In this document: piece after piece, positions 47,059-55,319 of the stretch
How positions within the stretch are numbered: the first letter of the stretch is position 1
Layout: every line of letters begins with the position of its first letter
The notes under the pieces: generated by a model
Database searches by the model: none
What the model saw: only the letters and a program-made list of their open reading frames with translations
What the model was told of the DNA's origin: nothing
Translations under genes and position numbers: made by a program
NCBI GenBank assembly: GCA_024679565.1
Contig: JAIBDD010000007.1
Coordinates: 40,589-104,588, forward strand
Source of the DNA: Bacteroidota bacterium
GTDB taxonomy: Bacteria; Bacteroidota; Bacteroidia; NS11-12g; UBA9320
DNA: 64,000 nt
Reading direction: 5' to 3'

Positions 47059-47628
47059 TTATTTGTTGGGCTTTACCCAATTAACTTCAAGACAGTTTCT
47101 CAATTGTGTCCGTGCCCGTTCAAGCATTTTCCAATAGTTTGCTTTAGACACCCCTAAATCATCGAGTTTGATGTCAGAATCAAGATATTTAATTCGAATA
47201 GATGAAGCCCATCGTTCTGGAAGGGCTTCCACACAAGAATCAAACACATCGATAAATTCTGGGTTGTCCAACAAATGTGTTTCTTCCCATGGCGTTGGAA
47301 TGTTTTCTGTTTTCCAGGTGCCATCTTCATTAAACATTTGAAAGTCGCCCTCTATGGAAGTCTCCTTCCGTCTATAAACCTGACGAAAGTGATCCATGAT
47401 TTTGTTTTTTAAAATGGATGTTAACCAAGTTTTTGGTTTCGACCGATACTCAAAACGACCATAAGACTGAAAAGCAGCCATAAATGTTTCCTGAACAAGA
47501 TCTATGGCCAACCCTTCATCAGAAACACGCTTAACAGCAGAGGCATATAATACGTCACTGTAGTTGTTAACCCAATCAGTAAGCGCTGATTCTGGGCTAG
47601 CATGTTCTTTAATTTGAGCTTTGGGCAT
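47059..47628 (-). CDS. ECF-type RNA polymerase sigma factor
   Basis: A 189-residue sigma-70 family protein. Region 2 is VNNYSDVLYASAVKRVSDEGLAIDLVQETFMAAFQSYGRFEYRSKPKTWLTSILKNKIMDHFR (in parts; about 20-80), and region 4 is ALPERWASSIRIKYLD..KLDDLGVSKANYWKMLERARTQLRNCLE (in parts; about 130-180). It precedes an anti-sigma factor and a P460-like gene, which may be its target. The region 47629-47700 contains the candidate own promoter and the palindrome TTCGTATACGAA. Confidence 0.9.
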   Translation of the reverse strand: MPKAQIKEHASPESALTDWVNNYSDVLYASAVKRVSDEGLAIDLVQETFMAAFQSYGRFEYRSKPKTWLTSILKNKIMDHFRQVYRRKETSIEGDFQMFNEDGTWKTENIPTPWEETHLLDNPEFIDVFDSCVEALPERWASSIRIKYLDSDIKLDDLGVSKANYWKMLERARTQLRNCLEVNWVKPNK

Positions 47629-48149
47629 GCAAAAGAGTTTAATGCAAATAAAACATTATCAATTCGTATACGAAGATTTTAACGACCGAGAGGTCAAATA
47701 TTTTTGATATTTTACTCATGCGTGATACATACAATTCAGTGATGATTTGATAGCTCTTAACTAAAACGTATTTAGAATAAACATTAAGTCGTATGTCAAT
47801 GTATAATAGTTACGTAATAATCAACACTCTTTACGTATGTAAATGCACTCTAGCCATTTGAACACTTTTAAACTACATGTTATAATTAATATGCAGTAAT
47901 AATTATGGAGCCTAGGCAGATAGGACTAATTCCTGGGCCATAACTTCAATGTGGTTGAATTACTTAAGTTCTACGGTCAATTATGTTAAATGAACGTCAC
48001 AATAGAGAGTTGAATAAAAAATGACACGGGTGTAGGGAGACTTTTATTATTCGCCTTATGCCTTTAATAATGGGCATCTACGTACTATAAAGTGGATAGC
48101 GTTTACACTAAGCAATATTCTCCTACAGCGTCAAGCGCAATAATTCCTT
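47629..48149. other. Non-coding stretch between divergent ECF and adhesin genes
   Basis: No open frame with coding character was seen on either strand. It is AT-rich, contains the small palindromes noted nearby, and ends just before the promoter of the large surface-protein gene. A small RNA or extended regulatory region cannot be excluded from sequence alone. Confidence 0.5.
47663..47674. promoter_or_regulatory. 12-bp palindrome upstream of the ECF sigma gene
   Basis: TTCGTATACGAA, about 35 nt upstream of the ECF start; about fifteen perfect 12-bp palindromes are expected by chance in 64 kb. Confidence 0.15.
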
Positions 48150-48179
48150 GGTTTTCTTACTGCCAATCGTATATATTTG
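48150..48179 (+). promoter_or_regulatory. Promoter of the PKD/beta-helix protein gene
   Basis: TTG (48150-48152), 19-nt spacer, TATATTTG (48172-48179): a full match to the Bacteroidota -33/-7 consensus. The expected transcript start leaves a leader of about 60 nt before the ATG at 48245. Confidence 0.55.
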
Positions 48180-48244
48180 AAGCCTTGGGCAAAGCTCTGC
48201 TATGTCCTTAGTAGGTAATATATTTATTAATTTAACAAGTAAAA

Positions 48245-51200
48245 ATGGAAAAACATTACAACACGAAATGGCTTTCGTCCCTTTATCGGGGAGTGTTAAT
48301 GTCGGTCAGCTTACTTCTTGTAAGTGGAATGGCAATGGCACAATTGAGCGGTACGTACACCGTCAACGCAGCTTCTGCAACTAGCGGAACAAACTTCAAA
48401 TCGTTTACTGATCTTGCCTCTGCCCTCGGGTCAAATGGGGTAAAAGCAGCAGTAACGGTTAATGTCGTGGCTTCTTCAGGCCCTTACAGTGAAAGAGTAA
48501 CCTTTGGTGCTATTTCTGGAACTAGCGCGACAAACACGATTACCATTAACGGTAATGGTAACACAATCACAAATACAGGTTCTTCGCACGTGATTCGTTT
48601 TAACGGTACTGACCGAGTTTCGGTTAATAACCTTAAAATTAACGCAGCAGGTACAGGTAACAGCACTAAATGTTTGTTGTTGCAAAACAATGCAAACTAC
48701 AACACATTCGACAACTGTGAGTTTATTGTGTCTAAGTACACAGGTACTTCAAACAGTACTTCGTACATTTCTTTTTCTGGTTCAACAACATCAACTAGAT
48801 CTACAGGAAACCACGGAATGCACAACACAATTTCTAACAGTAAAATGTGGAATGGTTCTACAACAAGTAATAGCGCTGGACCATACTACGGTATAAGTAA
48901 CTATTACAACTATACAGCGGGTAACAACAAGTTCGAAAAGAACGAAATGATGCACGTTTACTATTACTACATCTACGATTACCAATCTAGTGGTTTAAAA
49001 GCATTAGGTAACAACATCCACTCAAACAGAAGTGGAAGCACGAACAGATACGGCATCTACTGTTACTATGGTAACAATAGAACGACTGCTCAGCAAATTC
49101 AAATCAATGACAACAAAATTCATGGTTTGACTGGACGTTATGTATACGCTACATATAGTTACAGATGTAGAGGTACTGCTTCAGATCCAATGGAAATGAA
49201 CAACAACGACATTTACAACAACGATGCTGAATACTATGTGTACGGCGCATACCCTTATTATGCCAACAACGTAGAATGTAACGACAATGATATTCACAAC
49301 AACTCTGCTGATTACTACGTATATGGTGTGTATTGCTACTTTGCAGAAAACGCTGTTGTAGACAGAAACAAGGTTAGAGATAACGCTGGTGGATATGGTA
49401 CGTATGGTTTTTACCACTACTATATGACTGGTAAAATGACAAACAACTCGTATTACAACAATAGTGGTGATTACTACTTATATGCTTTCCTTGGTGGATA
49501 CTGTAGAGGAAGCCTTGACGTAACACACAATACGGTTATTATTGATGGTGATGTAGATTACTATATGTATGGATTCTATGCGTATCACTCAAATACGTTT
49601 ACATCAATGAACTACAAGAACAACATCGTTGCAATTTCTGGGAAAGCCGGTTATAATATATACCCAGTATACGCAGGACCTAGAAACTACAAAGAAATGA
49701 ATTGGGAAAACAATGATTTCTACGTAAATGTAACTGGTGGTACAGTTTATTATTATGCAGGTTCTCAGCATACCTCTTTAACAGGGTTTGGCAATTCAGT
49801 TGGAAATACAACGAATATCGCTGTTGATCCTAAATTTACTGATGTAAGTAAAGGGAACATTATCCCTACGAATCCAATTATCGCTAACTACGGACAACCT
49901 GGCTATGCTAGTATTGATCAAGCGATGAAAACAAGAACAGCTTGTGGACCAGATTTAGGTGCTTTTGAATTTACAATTGATCACAACGCTGCAAATCTTG
50001 TATTTACAGGAACTAAAGAATGTGGTGGTTACCAAGAAGCAATCAAATTCACATTTAACAATGGCGCAAACGTTGATTTATTAGGGGCACGTGTTTATTA
50101 CACTATCAATAAAGGTACTGCAGCTGAAGTTCACGTTGAAGAGACTATTGATACAATAAAAGCGAGCTCATCTGCTGATTACACATTCGATGCAATACCT
50201 ACGTTCAATGAGCCAGGTGTTAACACAATCGAAGTTGGTTTAGCATGTGATGATAACTCTACAAACAACATTCTTACAACTACAATCTCAATTACTCCTG
50301 CTCCACATAGCTTTGAATTATCTGAAGGAACAAACTTCCCAGGATACTACAATGGTGGATCTGAGAAAAGCCCAGACGTAACTGTTCCAACTCAAGAAAT
50401 CGAATACTTAGTTGAAAACCCAGCTAAATACGACAATGGAGATTACAGCACTGATTGGACTGCAGCAGTTGTTGCAATGACTTCAGGTGGTACTGACGTA
50501 TCTGCTGATGCAGATTGGACAAGTGTACCAACTAGCGGTAACAAAGGTGTATTGAAATTTGATCCAGATCCAGCTCTCGCTGATTCAATGGTATGGTTAG
50601 GTTTAACTGTAACAGATAACAACACAGGTTGTGATTCTACTTTCGGTAGATGGATTTATGTTCCACATAGCCCAGTTGCTGATTGGACTGCTGCTGATGG
50701 ATGTGACGGCGACGTTGTTGCATTTGTTAACGGAACTAAGCAAGAAATCGGTGCTACTGAATACTCTTGGGATTTCGGTGATCCAGCTTCTGGCGCTGAA
50801 AACAACATGTCAACTATATCTGACCCAATTCACAAGTTCAGCACTTATGGTACATACACTATAACAATGACAGCTTGGAACTTTGATTATCCTAAGTTCA
50901 CTTACACAAAAACTGCTCAAGTTTCTATTTCTCCTGTACCAACTGTTGCTTACAGAGTAAACAACGCTTGTTTCGGAGATGCAGTAACATTTGTAAACAT
51001 GACTACTTTACCTTCAGGTATCACAGGTACAATTGATTACACTTGGAACTTCGGTAACGGAACTACTTCTAAGAAAAAAGATGAGTCTTACAAATACACA
51101 GCACCAGGTGGATACAAGGTTACTTTAACTGCTTCACTTAAAGGTTGTGCTGCTTCATTAACTAAAAATGCGAACCAATTTGCTAAGCCAGTTGCTGATT

Positions 51201-52459
51201 TCTCAGTAGCAGGTACTTGTAACTTGGAAGACATTGAGTTCATGAATGCTTCTACTATCGCTATTGGAAACACTGGTTACAAGTGGGATTTCCAAGATGG
51301 TAGTGTATCTAACTTATCTAACCCAACTCACGCTTTTGCTGCTCCAGGTGCTCACACAGTTAAATTAATTGCTGTATCTGAATTTGGATGTACTGATGAA
51401 ACAGACAGAACATTCACATTGAATGAGTCTCCAAGAGCTGACTTCTCTTTCACTGATCCTTGTAGCGAGACTGCAGTTGAATTCACAAGAGAAGGTTCTT
51501 TACCTTCAGGTGCTAACTCAATCTTTGAGTGGGACTTCGATGGAGAGAAAATCTCAACTAAAGAAAATGACAACCACAAATTCAGCACTGTAGGTGTTAA
51601 GAATGTAAACTTAAAAGTTTCTTCTGACAACGGATGTTCTGATATGATTGCTAAAGAGTTTGTTGTTAAGCTTCAAGCTAAAGCAGACTTCGTAGCAAAC
51701 AACGTTTGTGTTGGAGAAGACGTAGTTTTCACTAACAACTCTGAAGTTGCTGCTGGTAACTTGGATTACGAATGGAGATTTGGTGGTGCTAATGCTAACG
51801 GTATGAGTACTTCTTCAAATACTTCTCCTCGTCACAACTACGAATTATCTGACGAAAGTGTAACAGAATCTTTCCGTGTAACGTTACTAGCTATCGTTCC
51901 AGGTGGATGTTCTGACTCTATTGCTAAGACTGTAACGGTTAACGCTAAGTCTGACGCTACATTTACAGCAGCTACTAGCTGGAGAAACTTAGTTATCTCT
52001 AACCAAGCTACTACAGACGGTAACGCAAATCAGTTCAACTGGACATTTGGTGACGGTGGACGTTCTAACGACGTAACTCCTTCATACACTTACTCTGTTG
52101 ATCAAGATGAGTTTGAAGTTTGTTTAGCGATCATCAACAATGCTGGATGTATTTCTAAGCACTGTGAAATGGTTGAAGTTGACCTTGCTAACAGCAGCGT
52201 GAATAACATCGCAGCTAACGGTATCTTTAACGTATACCCTAACCCTAACACTGGTATCTTCAACGTGAAGGTGTTAGATCCAGCTAGCGACTTAAACATC
52301 GTTATCATGGACGCAACTGGTAAGACTATCAAAACAGTTAACACTGACGCGAGCGGTGTTTACAATGTAGATATGACTGACGTTGCAGCTGGTGTTTACA
52401 TGGTGCAGGTAATCAATGGTAACACTTCTGCTATGCAGAGAGTTACAATTGCTAACTAA
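48245..52459 (+). CDS. Large secreted beta-helix/PKD protein with type IX sorting tail
   Basis: A 1404-residue secreted protein. Signal peptide 1-33 (VLMSVSLLLVSGMAMAQ). Residues about 50-570 form a right-handed parallel beta-helix, including four in-register 27-residue coils (319-426) rich in Tyr and Asn. A CARDB-like region (about 575-680) is followed by six PKD-type domains (about 808-1310; WDFGDP, WNFGNG, WDFQDG, WDFDGE, WRFGGA, WTFGDG). The C-terminal 80 residues are a type A sorting domain (VYPNPNTGIF). It is likely a surface adhesin or matrix protein secreted through the SprA system. The codon choice in the PKD part differs from its neighbours and suggests high expression. Confidence 0.88.
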   Translation: MEKHYNTKWLSSLYRGVLMSVSLLLVSGMAMAQLSGTYTVNAASATSGTNFKSFTDLASALGSNGVKAAVTVNVVASSGPYSERVTFGAISGTSATNTITINGNGNTITNTGSSHVIRFNGTDRVSVNNLKINAAGTGNSTKCLLLQNNANYNTFDNCEFIVSKYTGTSNSTSYISFSGSTTSTRSTGNHGMHNTISNSKMWNGSTTSNSAGPYYGISNYYNYTAGNNKFEKNEMMHVYYYYIYDYQSSGLKALGNNIHSNRSGSTNRYGIYCYYGNNRTTAQQIQINDNKIHGLTGRYVYATYSYRCRGTASDPMEMNNNDIYNNDAEYYVYGAYPYYANNVECNDNDIHNNSADYYVYGVYCYFAENAVVDRNKVRDNAGGYGTYGFYHYYMTGKMTNNSYYNNSGDYYLYAFLGGYCRGSLDVTHNTVIIDGDVDYYMYGFYAYHSNTFTSMNYKNNIVAISGKAGYNIYPVYAGPRNYKEMNWENNDFYVNVTGGTVYYYAGSQHTSLTGFGNSVGNTTNIAVDPKFTDVSKGNIIPTNPIIANYGQPGYASIDQAMKTRTACGPDLGAFEFTIDHNAANLVFTGTKECGGYQEAIKFTFNNGANVDLLGARVYYTINKGTAAEVHVEETIDTIKASSSADYTFDAIPTFNEPGVNTIEVGLACDDNSTNNILTTTISITPAPHSFELSEGTNFPGYYNGGSEKSPDVTVPTQEIEYLVENPAKYDNGDYSTDWTAAVVAMTSGGTDVSADADWTSVPTSGNKGVLKFDPDPALADSMVWLGLTVTDNNTGCDSTFGRWIYVPHSPVADWTAADGCDGDVVAFVNGTKQEIGATEYSWDFGDPASGAENNMSTISDPIHKFSTYGTYTITMTAWNFDYPKFTYTKTAQVSISPVPTVAYRVNNACFGDAVTFVNMTTLPSGITGTIDYTWNFGNGTTSKKKDESYKYTAPGGYKVTLTASLKGCAASLTKNANQFAKPVADFSVAGTCNLEDIEFMNASTIAIGNTGYKWDFQDGSVSNLSNPTHAFAAPGAHTVKLIAVSEFGCTDETDRTFTLNESPRADFSFTDPCSETAVEFTREGSLPSGANSIFEWDFDGEKISTKENDNHKFSTVGVKNVNLKVSSDNGCSDMIAKEFVVKLQAKADFVANNVCVGEDVVFTNNSEVAAGNLDYEWRFGGANANGMSTSSNTSPRHNYELSDESVTESFRVTLLAIVPGGCSDSIAKTVTVNAKSDATFTAATSWRNLVISNQATTDGNANQFNWTFGDGGRSNDVTPSYTYSVDQDEFEVCLAIINNAGCISKHCEMVEVDLANSSVNNIAANGIFNVYPNPNTGIFNVKVLDPASDLNIVIMDATGKTIKTVNTDASGVYNVDMTDVAAGVYMVQVINGNTSAMQRVTIAN
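49199..49522 (+). repeat. Four 27-residue beta-helix coil repeats
   Basis: Repeats at residues 319-345, 346-372, 373-399 and 400-426 of the surface protein (81 nt each) align without gaps. Each has an N-rich start, a central Tyr cluster (YYVYGAY, YYVYGVY, YGTYGFY, YYLYAF) and a variable end. Confidence 0.75.
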
Positions 52460-52474
52460 TAACATCTAAGACTA

Positions 52475-52490
52475 GAGGTTTTTTAACCTC
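52475..52490 (+). terminator. First hairpin after the PKD protein gene
   Basis: GAGGTT, TTTT loop, AACCTC, 16 nt past the stop; weak alone and just before the stronger hairpin. Confidence 0.4.
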
Positions 52491-52494
52491 ATAT

Positions 52495-52526
52495 AAAAAC
52501 CCCGACGGAAACGTCGGGGTTTTTTT
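52495..52526 (+). terminator. Strong intrinsic terminator
   Basis: Stem CCCCGACG / CGTCGGGG closed by a GAAA tetraloop, extended by A/T pairs and followed by seven Ts. It isolates the large surface-protein gene from the enoyl-CoA hydratase gene. Confidence 0.93.
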
Positions 52527-52531
52527 GTGCC

Positions 52532-52539
52532 TATTTTTG
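52532..52539 (+). promoter_or_regulatory. TATTTTTG -7 element, near-leaderless
   Basis: Matches TAnnTTTG right after the terminator and ends 4 nt before the ATG at 52544. Confidence 0.35.
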
Positions 52540-52543
52540 TGCT

Positions 52544-53326
52544 ATGACATTTGAGTACGTTACTTGGGAGGTGATAGACAAAGTCGGGTACATTACACTA
52601 AACCGCCCAGAAAAAAAGAATGCATTAAATGAGGATTTTGTATCTGAACTAAAGGAGGCATTTCAACTGGCAAAGGCAGAGTCAAATTGCAAGGTTGTGA
52701 TTCTGCGGTCTTCTGGAGATGTTTTCTGTGCAGGTGCCGATTTATCCTATTTAAAACAATTACAAAGCAATAGCCTAGAAGAAAATATTGCAGACAGTAA
52801 ACACCTGATGGAGTTGTTTAAAACCATTTATACATTTCCAAAAATTGTTATATCAATGGTAAGTGGTCCAGCGATTGCAGGAGGTTGCGGATTGGCAACA
52901 GTAACAGACTATTGTTTTGCTGCTATTGATTCTAAATTTGGATACTCTGAAGTTAAAATTGGTTTCGTTCCAGCCATTGTGATGGTTTTTCTTTTGAGAA
53001 AAATAGGTGAAGGTAAGGCCAAAGAAATCTTATTATCAGGAGAGATTTTCAGTGCAGAACGGGCGGTGAATTTGGGGCTCATTAACACAGCCATGGATGA
53101 GGATAAACTAGAAGCATTCACCAACGATTTTGCAAATAAGCTCATTAAAAAGACCTCAGGCCAAAGTGTTGCTGTAATAAAAGATATGATGGCTAAAGTG
53201 CCAGAGATGACGTTAAACGAGGCGCTTGACTATGCGGCGTTGTCCAATGCGCAAATGCGAGAGAAAGAAGATTGTAAAAAAGGTATCGACGCATTCTTAA
53301 ATAAGACCAAGATTACATGGGACTAA
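52544..53326 (+). CDS. Enoyl-CoA hydratase/isomerase family protein
   Basis: A 260-residue crotonase-fold enzyme. Visible features: NRPEKKNALNEDFV, the CoA-binding FCAGADLSYL loop, the oxyanion GGCGLATVTDYCFA and the EVKIGFVPAIV segment. The exact reaction cannot be set by sequence alone; methylglutaconyl-CoA hydratase or another acyl-CoA reaction is possible. Its stop overlaps the TatD start by 10 nt. Confidence 0.9.
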   Translation: MTFEYVTWEVIDKVGYITLNRPEKKNALNEDFVSELKEAFQLAKAESNCKVVILRSSGDVFCAGADLSYLKQLQSNSLEENIADSKHLMELFKTIYTFPKIVISMVSGPAIAGGCGLATVTDYCFAAIDSKFGYSEVKIGFVPAIVMVFLLRKIGEGKAKEILLSGEIFSAERAVNLGLINTAMDEDKLEAFTNDFANKLIKKTSGQSVAVIKDMMAKVPEMTLNEALDYAALSNAQMREKEDCKKGIDAFLNKTKITWD

Positions 53327-54093
53327 ACTACATAGACACCCATAGTCATTTGTATGCAGATGACTTTAAAGAGGATATGGAAGAGGTAATTGGCCGCGTT
53401 GAGCAACAAGGAGTATTCAAAGTACTTTTACCGAATATCGAAATGGGTTCTTTTAACGCTATGATGAACCTAACGTCAAGTAGAGGGGACATTTTCATGC
53501 CCATGATAGGTTTACATCCGTGTTCGGTTAAGGAAGCAACATACCAAAGGGAATTAGATTTTGTCGAAGACCAACTAAAGAAACATCAATTCGTTGGAAT
53601 TGGTGAAATAGGAATGGATTTGTATTGGGACAAAACGACTTATGAAATTCAAAAGGAAGCGCTTGAAATTCAATGCAAATGGGCAATTGAGCATAATTTA
53701 CCAGTGGCGTTACATACAAGAGATGCAACTAAGGAAGTGATAGACATTGTTGCAGCATTTCAGGATAAAAAATTAACAGGGGTGTTTCATTGTTTTGGAG
53801 ACGGTATTGCCGAAGCAGATAGGATTATTGAACTGGGTTTTAAACTGGGCATAGGAGGCGTGCTTACTTTTAAAAACAGCGGTTTGGATAAAGTAATGAA
53901 GGATGTTGATTTGGAACATATTGTTCTTGAAACAGATGCGCCATACTTAGCACCAGCCCCATACCGAGGAAAAAGAAACGAGTCTTCATACATCCCGTTA
54001 ATCGCCCAAAAATTGGCTGACGTCAAAGAAGTATCGCTAGCTGAAGTTGCTGAAATAACGACACAAAACGCAAATGAACTGTTTAGTATTTAG
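53317..54093 (+). CDS. TatD family metal-dependent hydrolase
   Basis: A 258-residue TIM-barrel DNase-type protein. The metal site is visible: DTHSHL (start), GEIGMD, HTRDA, FHCFGD and ETDAPYLAP. TatD proteins are 3'-5' exonucleases for DNA repair or processing. It overlaps the preceding enoyl-CoA hydratase gene by 10 nt, and is directly upstream of the tRNA-Ser gene. Confidence 0.92.
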   Translation: MGLNYIDTHSHLYADDFKEDMEEVIGRVEQQGVFKVLLPNIEMGSFNAMMNLTSSRGDIFMPMIGLHPCSVKEATYQRELDFVEDQLKKHQFVGIGEIGMDLYWDKTTYEIQKEALEIQCKWAIEHNLPVALHTRDATKEVIDIVAAFQDKKLTGVFHCFGDGIAEADRIIELGFKLGIGGVLTFKNSGLDKVMKDVDLEHIVLETDAPYLAPAPYRGKRNESSYIPLIAQKLADVKEVSLAEVAEITTQNANELFSI

Positions 54094-54094
54094 T

Positions 54095-54102
54095 TAACTT
54101 TG
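54095..54102 (+). promoter_or_regulatory. -7 element of the tRNA-Ser gene
   Basis: TAACTTTG, 7 nt before the first tRNA base; fits a short tRNA leader. Confidence 0.4.
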
Positions 54103-54109
54103 CCGCCTT

Positions 54110-54196
54110 GGAGAGATGCCAGAGCGGTTGATCGGGCTACCCTGGAAAGGTAGTGTACTCGTAAGGGTACCGAGGGTTCGAATCCCTCTCTCTCCG
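54110..54196 (+). tRNA. tRNA-Ser(GGA)
   Basis: An 87-nt class II tRNA. Acceptor GGAGAGA pairs with TCTCTCC; anticodon stem CTACC/GGTAG holds loop CTGGAAA with anticodon GGA at 54144-54146. The long variable arm (TACTCGTAAGGGTA) is typical for serine, and the T arm is GAGGG-TTCGAAT-CCCTC. CCA is not fully encoded. Confidence 0.95.
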
Positions 54197-54198
54197 CA

Positions 54199-54504
54199 AT
54201 GATTATTTATAGTGTAACTTGTTTAGTTGACGACTCCATTAAAGAAGAGTGGATGTCGTGGATGAGAAACGAACATCTCCCAGAGGTTATGGAAACAGGG
54301 AAATTTTTATCCCATGAAATGTTTCAAATCGACCCACATGATGTAACCGATACAGGCACAAGCTTTAATATTCAATACAGGCTAAATACGCGTGAAGATC
54401 TTCAAGACTACAGCGTAAACTTTGGGCCTGCTTTAAAAGCTAAAACAGTGGCTAAATATGGTGAAAGCGTAATCGCGTTTAGAACCGTTCTGGAAGCCAT
54501 CTAA
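54199..54504 (+). CDS. DUF4286 family protein
   Basis: A 101-residue cytoplasmic protein with the ferredoxin-like DUF4286 pattern: IIYSVTCLVDDSIKEEWMSWMRNEHLPEVMETGKF (in parts) and a C-terminal ALKAKTVAKYGESVIAFRT. The function is unknown. It starts 2 nt after the tRNA and is convergent with lgt, sharing 4 nt at the stops. Confidence 0.85.
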   Translation: MIIYSVTCLVDDSIKEEWMSWMRNEHLPEVMETGKFLSHEMFQIDPHDVTDTGTSFNIQYRLNTREDLQDYSVNFGPALKAKTVAKYGESVIAFRTVLEAI

Positions 54505-55310
54505 ATAGACTCCTCAGGTAATTTGCGCCACCTAAACCATACAATGGTACAAACGGCAAAAATACAGATAGCTATAAACTGAGAGTGTGAAAGCATACCG
54601 CCGAGCACAAACCCACGTTCTTCGTCACCACGATATAGTTCGTTGATAGAACGGCCCACAGCGTACATCATTAAATATAAAAGCATAATCTGACCTGAAA
54701 ATTTTTGGCGCTTCTCAAACCAAAACAGGGCTAGAAGAATGACCACGTTGATGCCAATGTCAAATAATTGGGTAGGGTATAACGGTACATTTTTAGGGTT
54801 GGCCAAACTATCCGGATGCGTGAAAGTGACACCAAGAAAGTTAGAACAGGCTTTACCATGACAGCAACCAGCTAAAAAGCATCCTACACGACCGAAAGCT
54901 TGAATTATTGGGCCAACAAATGCAACAATATCTAAAAATGGTCGAATCGGGATTCCTTTTTTCTTTAACCAAAAGATGATTACCGGGATAACAAATAGCA
55001 CTGAGCCATAAAACACAAACCCACCACCAGTTATATCTAGAAATAGAGAGGGGTCTGCAAGATATTTGGAGAAATCCTCAAAAAAGTAGAACAATTTCCC
55101 TCCAACAAAGCCCGCAAAAATGGACCAAATGAACATGGTGGATAGTTGGTCTTTTGAGATACCAAACTTTTTTGTCCGTCGATTAACAAACCAGTAAGAC
55201 ACCATTATCCCAATTGCTATCATAAGACCGTAACTATACAGTGTTATTTGATCGGGTAGTATGCCATGCAGGAAAGACGGTGTGCGAAATGTAAAAAGCT
55301 TAGGGTACAT
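54501..55310 (-). CDS. lgt: Prolipoprotein diacylglyceryl transferase
   Basis: A 269-residue inner-membrane enzyme that adds diacylglycerol to the lipobox cysteine. The signature GRVGCFLAGCCHGKACS is present, and ITLYSYGLMIAIG, GGFVFYGSVL and RSINELYRGDEERG (in parts) are typical. Several lipoproteins of this window need it. It lies 9 nt downstream of the GT2 gene. Confidence 0.94.
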   Translation of the reverse strand: MYPKLFTFRTPSFLHGILPDQITLYSYGLMIAIGIMVSYWFVNRRTKKFGISKDQLSTMFIWSIFAGFVGGKLFYFFEDFSKYLADPSLFLDITGGGFVFYGSVLFVIPVIIFWLKKKGIPIRPFLDIVAFVGPIIQAFGRVGCFLAGCCHGKACSNFLGVTFTHPDSLANPKNVPLYPTQLFDIGINVVILLALFWFEKRQKFSGQIMLLYLMMYAVGRSINELYRGDEERGFVLGGMLSHSQFIAICIFAVCTIVWFRWRKLPEESI

Positions 55311-55319
55311 GATTCAATA

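Noticed and set aside
47663..47674. 12-bp palindrome as a firm operator
   Set aside because: About fifteen such perfect palindromes are expected by chance in 64 kb; listed only with low confidence.
48476..49417. Minus-strand open frames in the beta-helix region
   Set aside because: They are shadows of the repeated Tyr/Asn codons on the plus strand and contain valine-rich, low-complexity peptides.
49199..49522. Repeats as a sign of recent DNA duplication
   Set aside because: The 81-nt units differ at many positions and align only as protein, so they are old structural coils rather than recent duplications.
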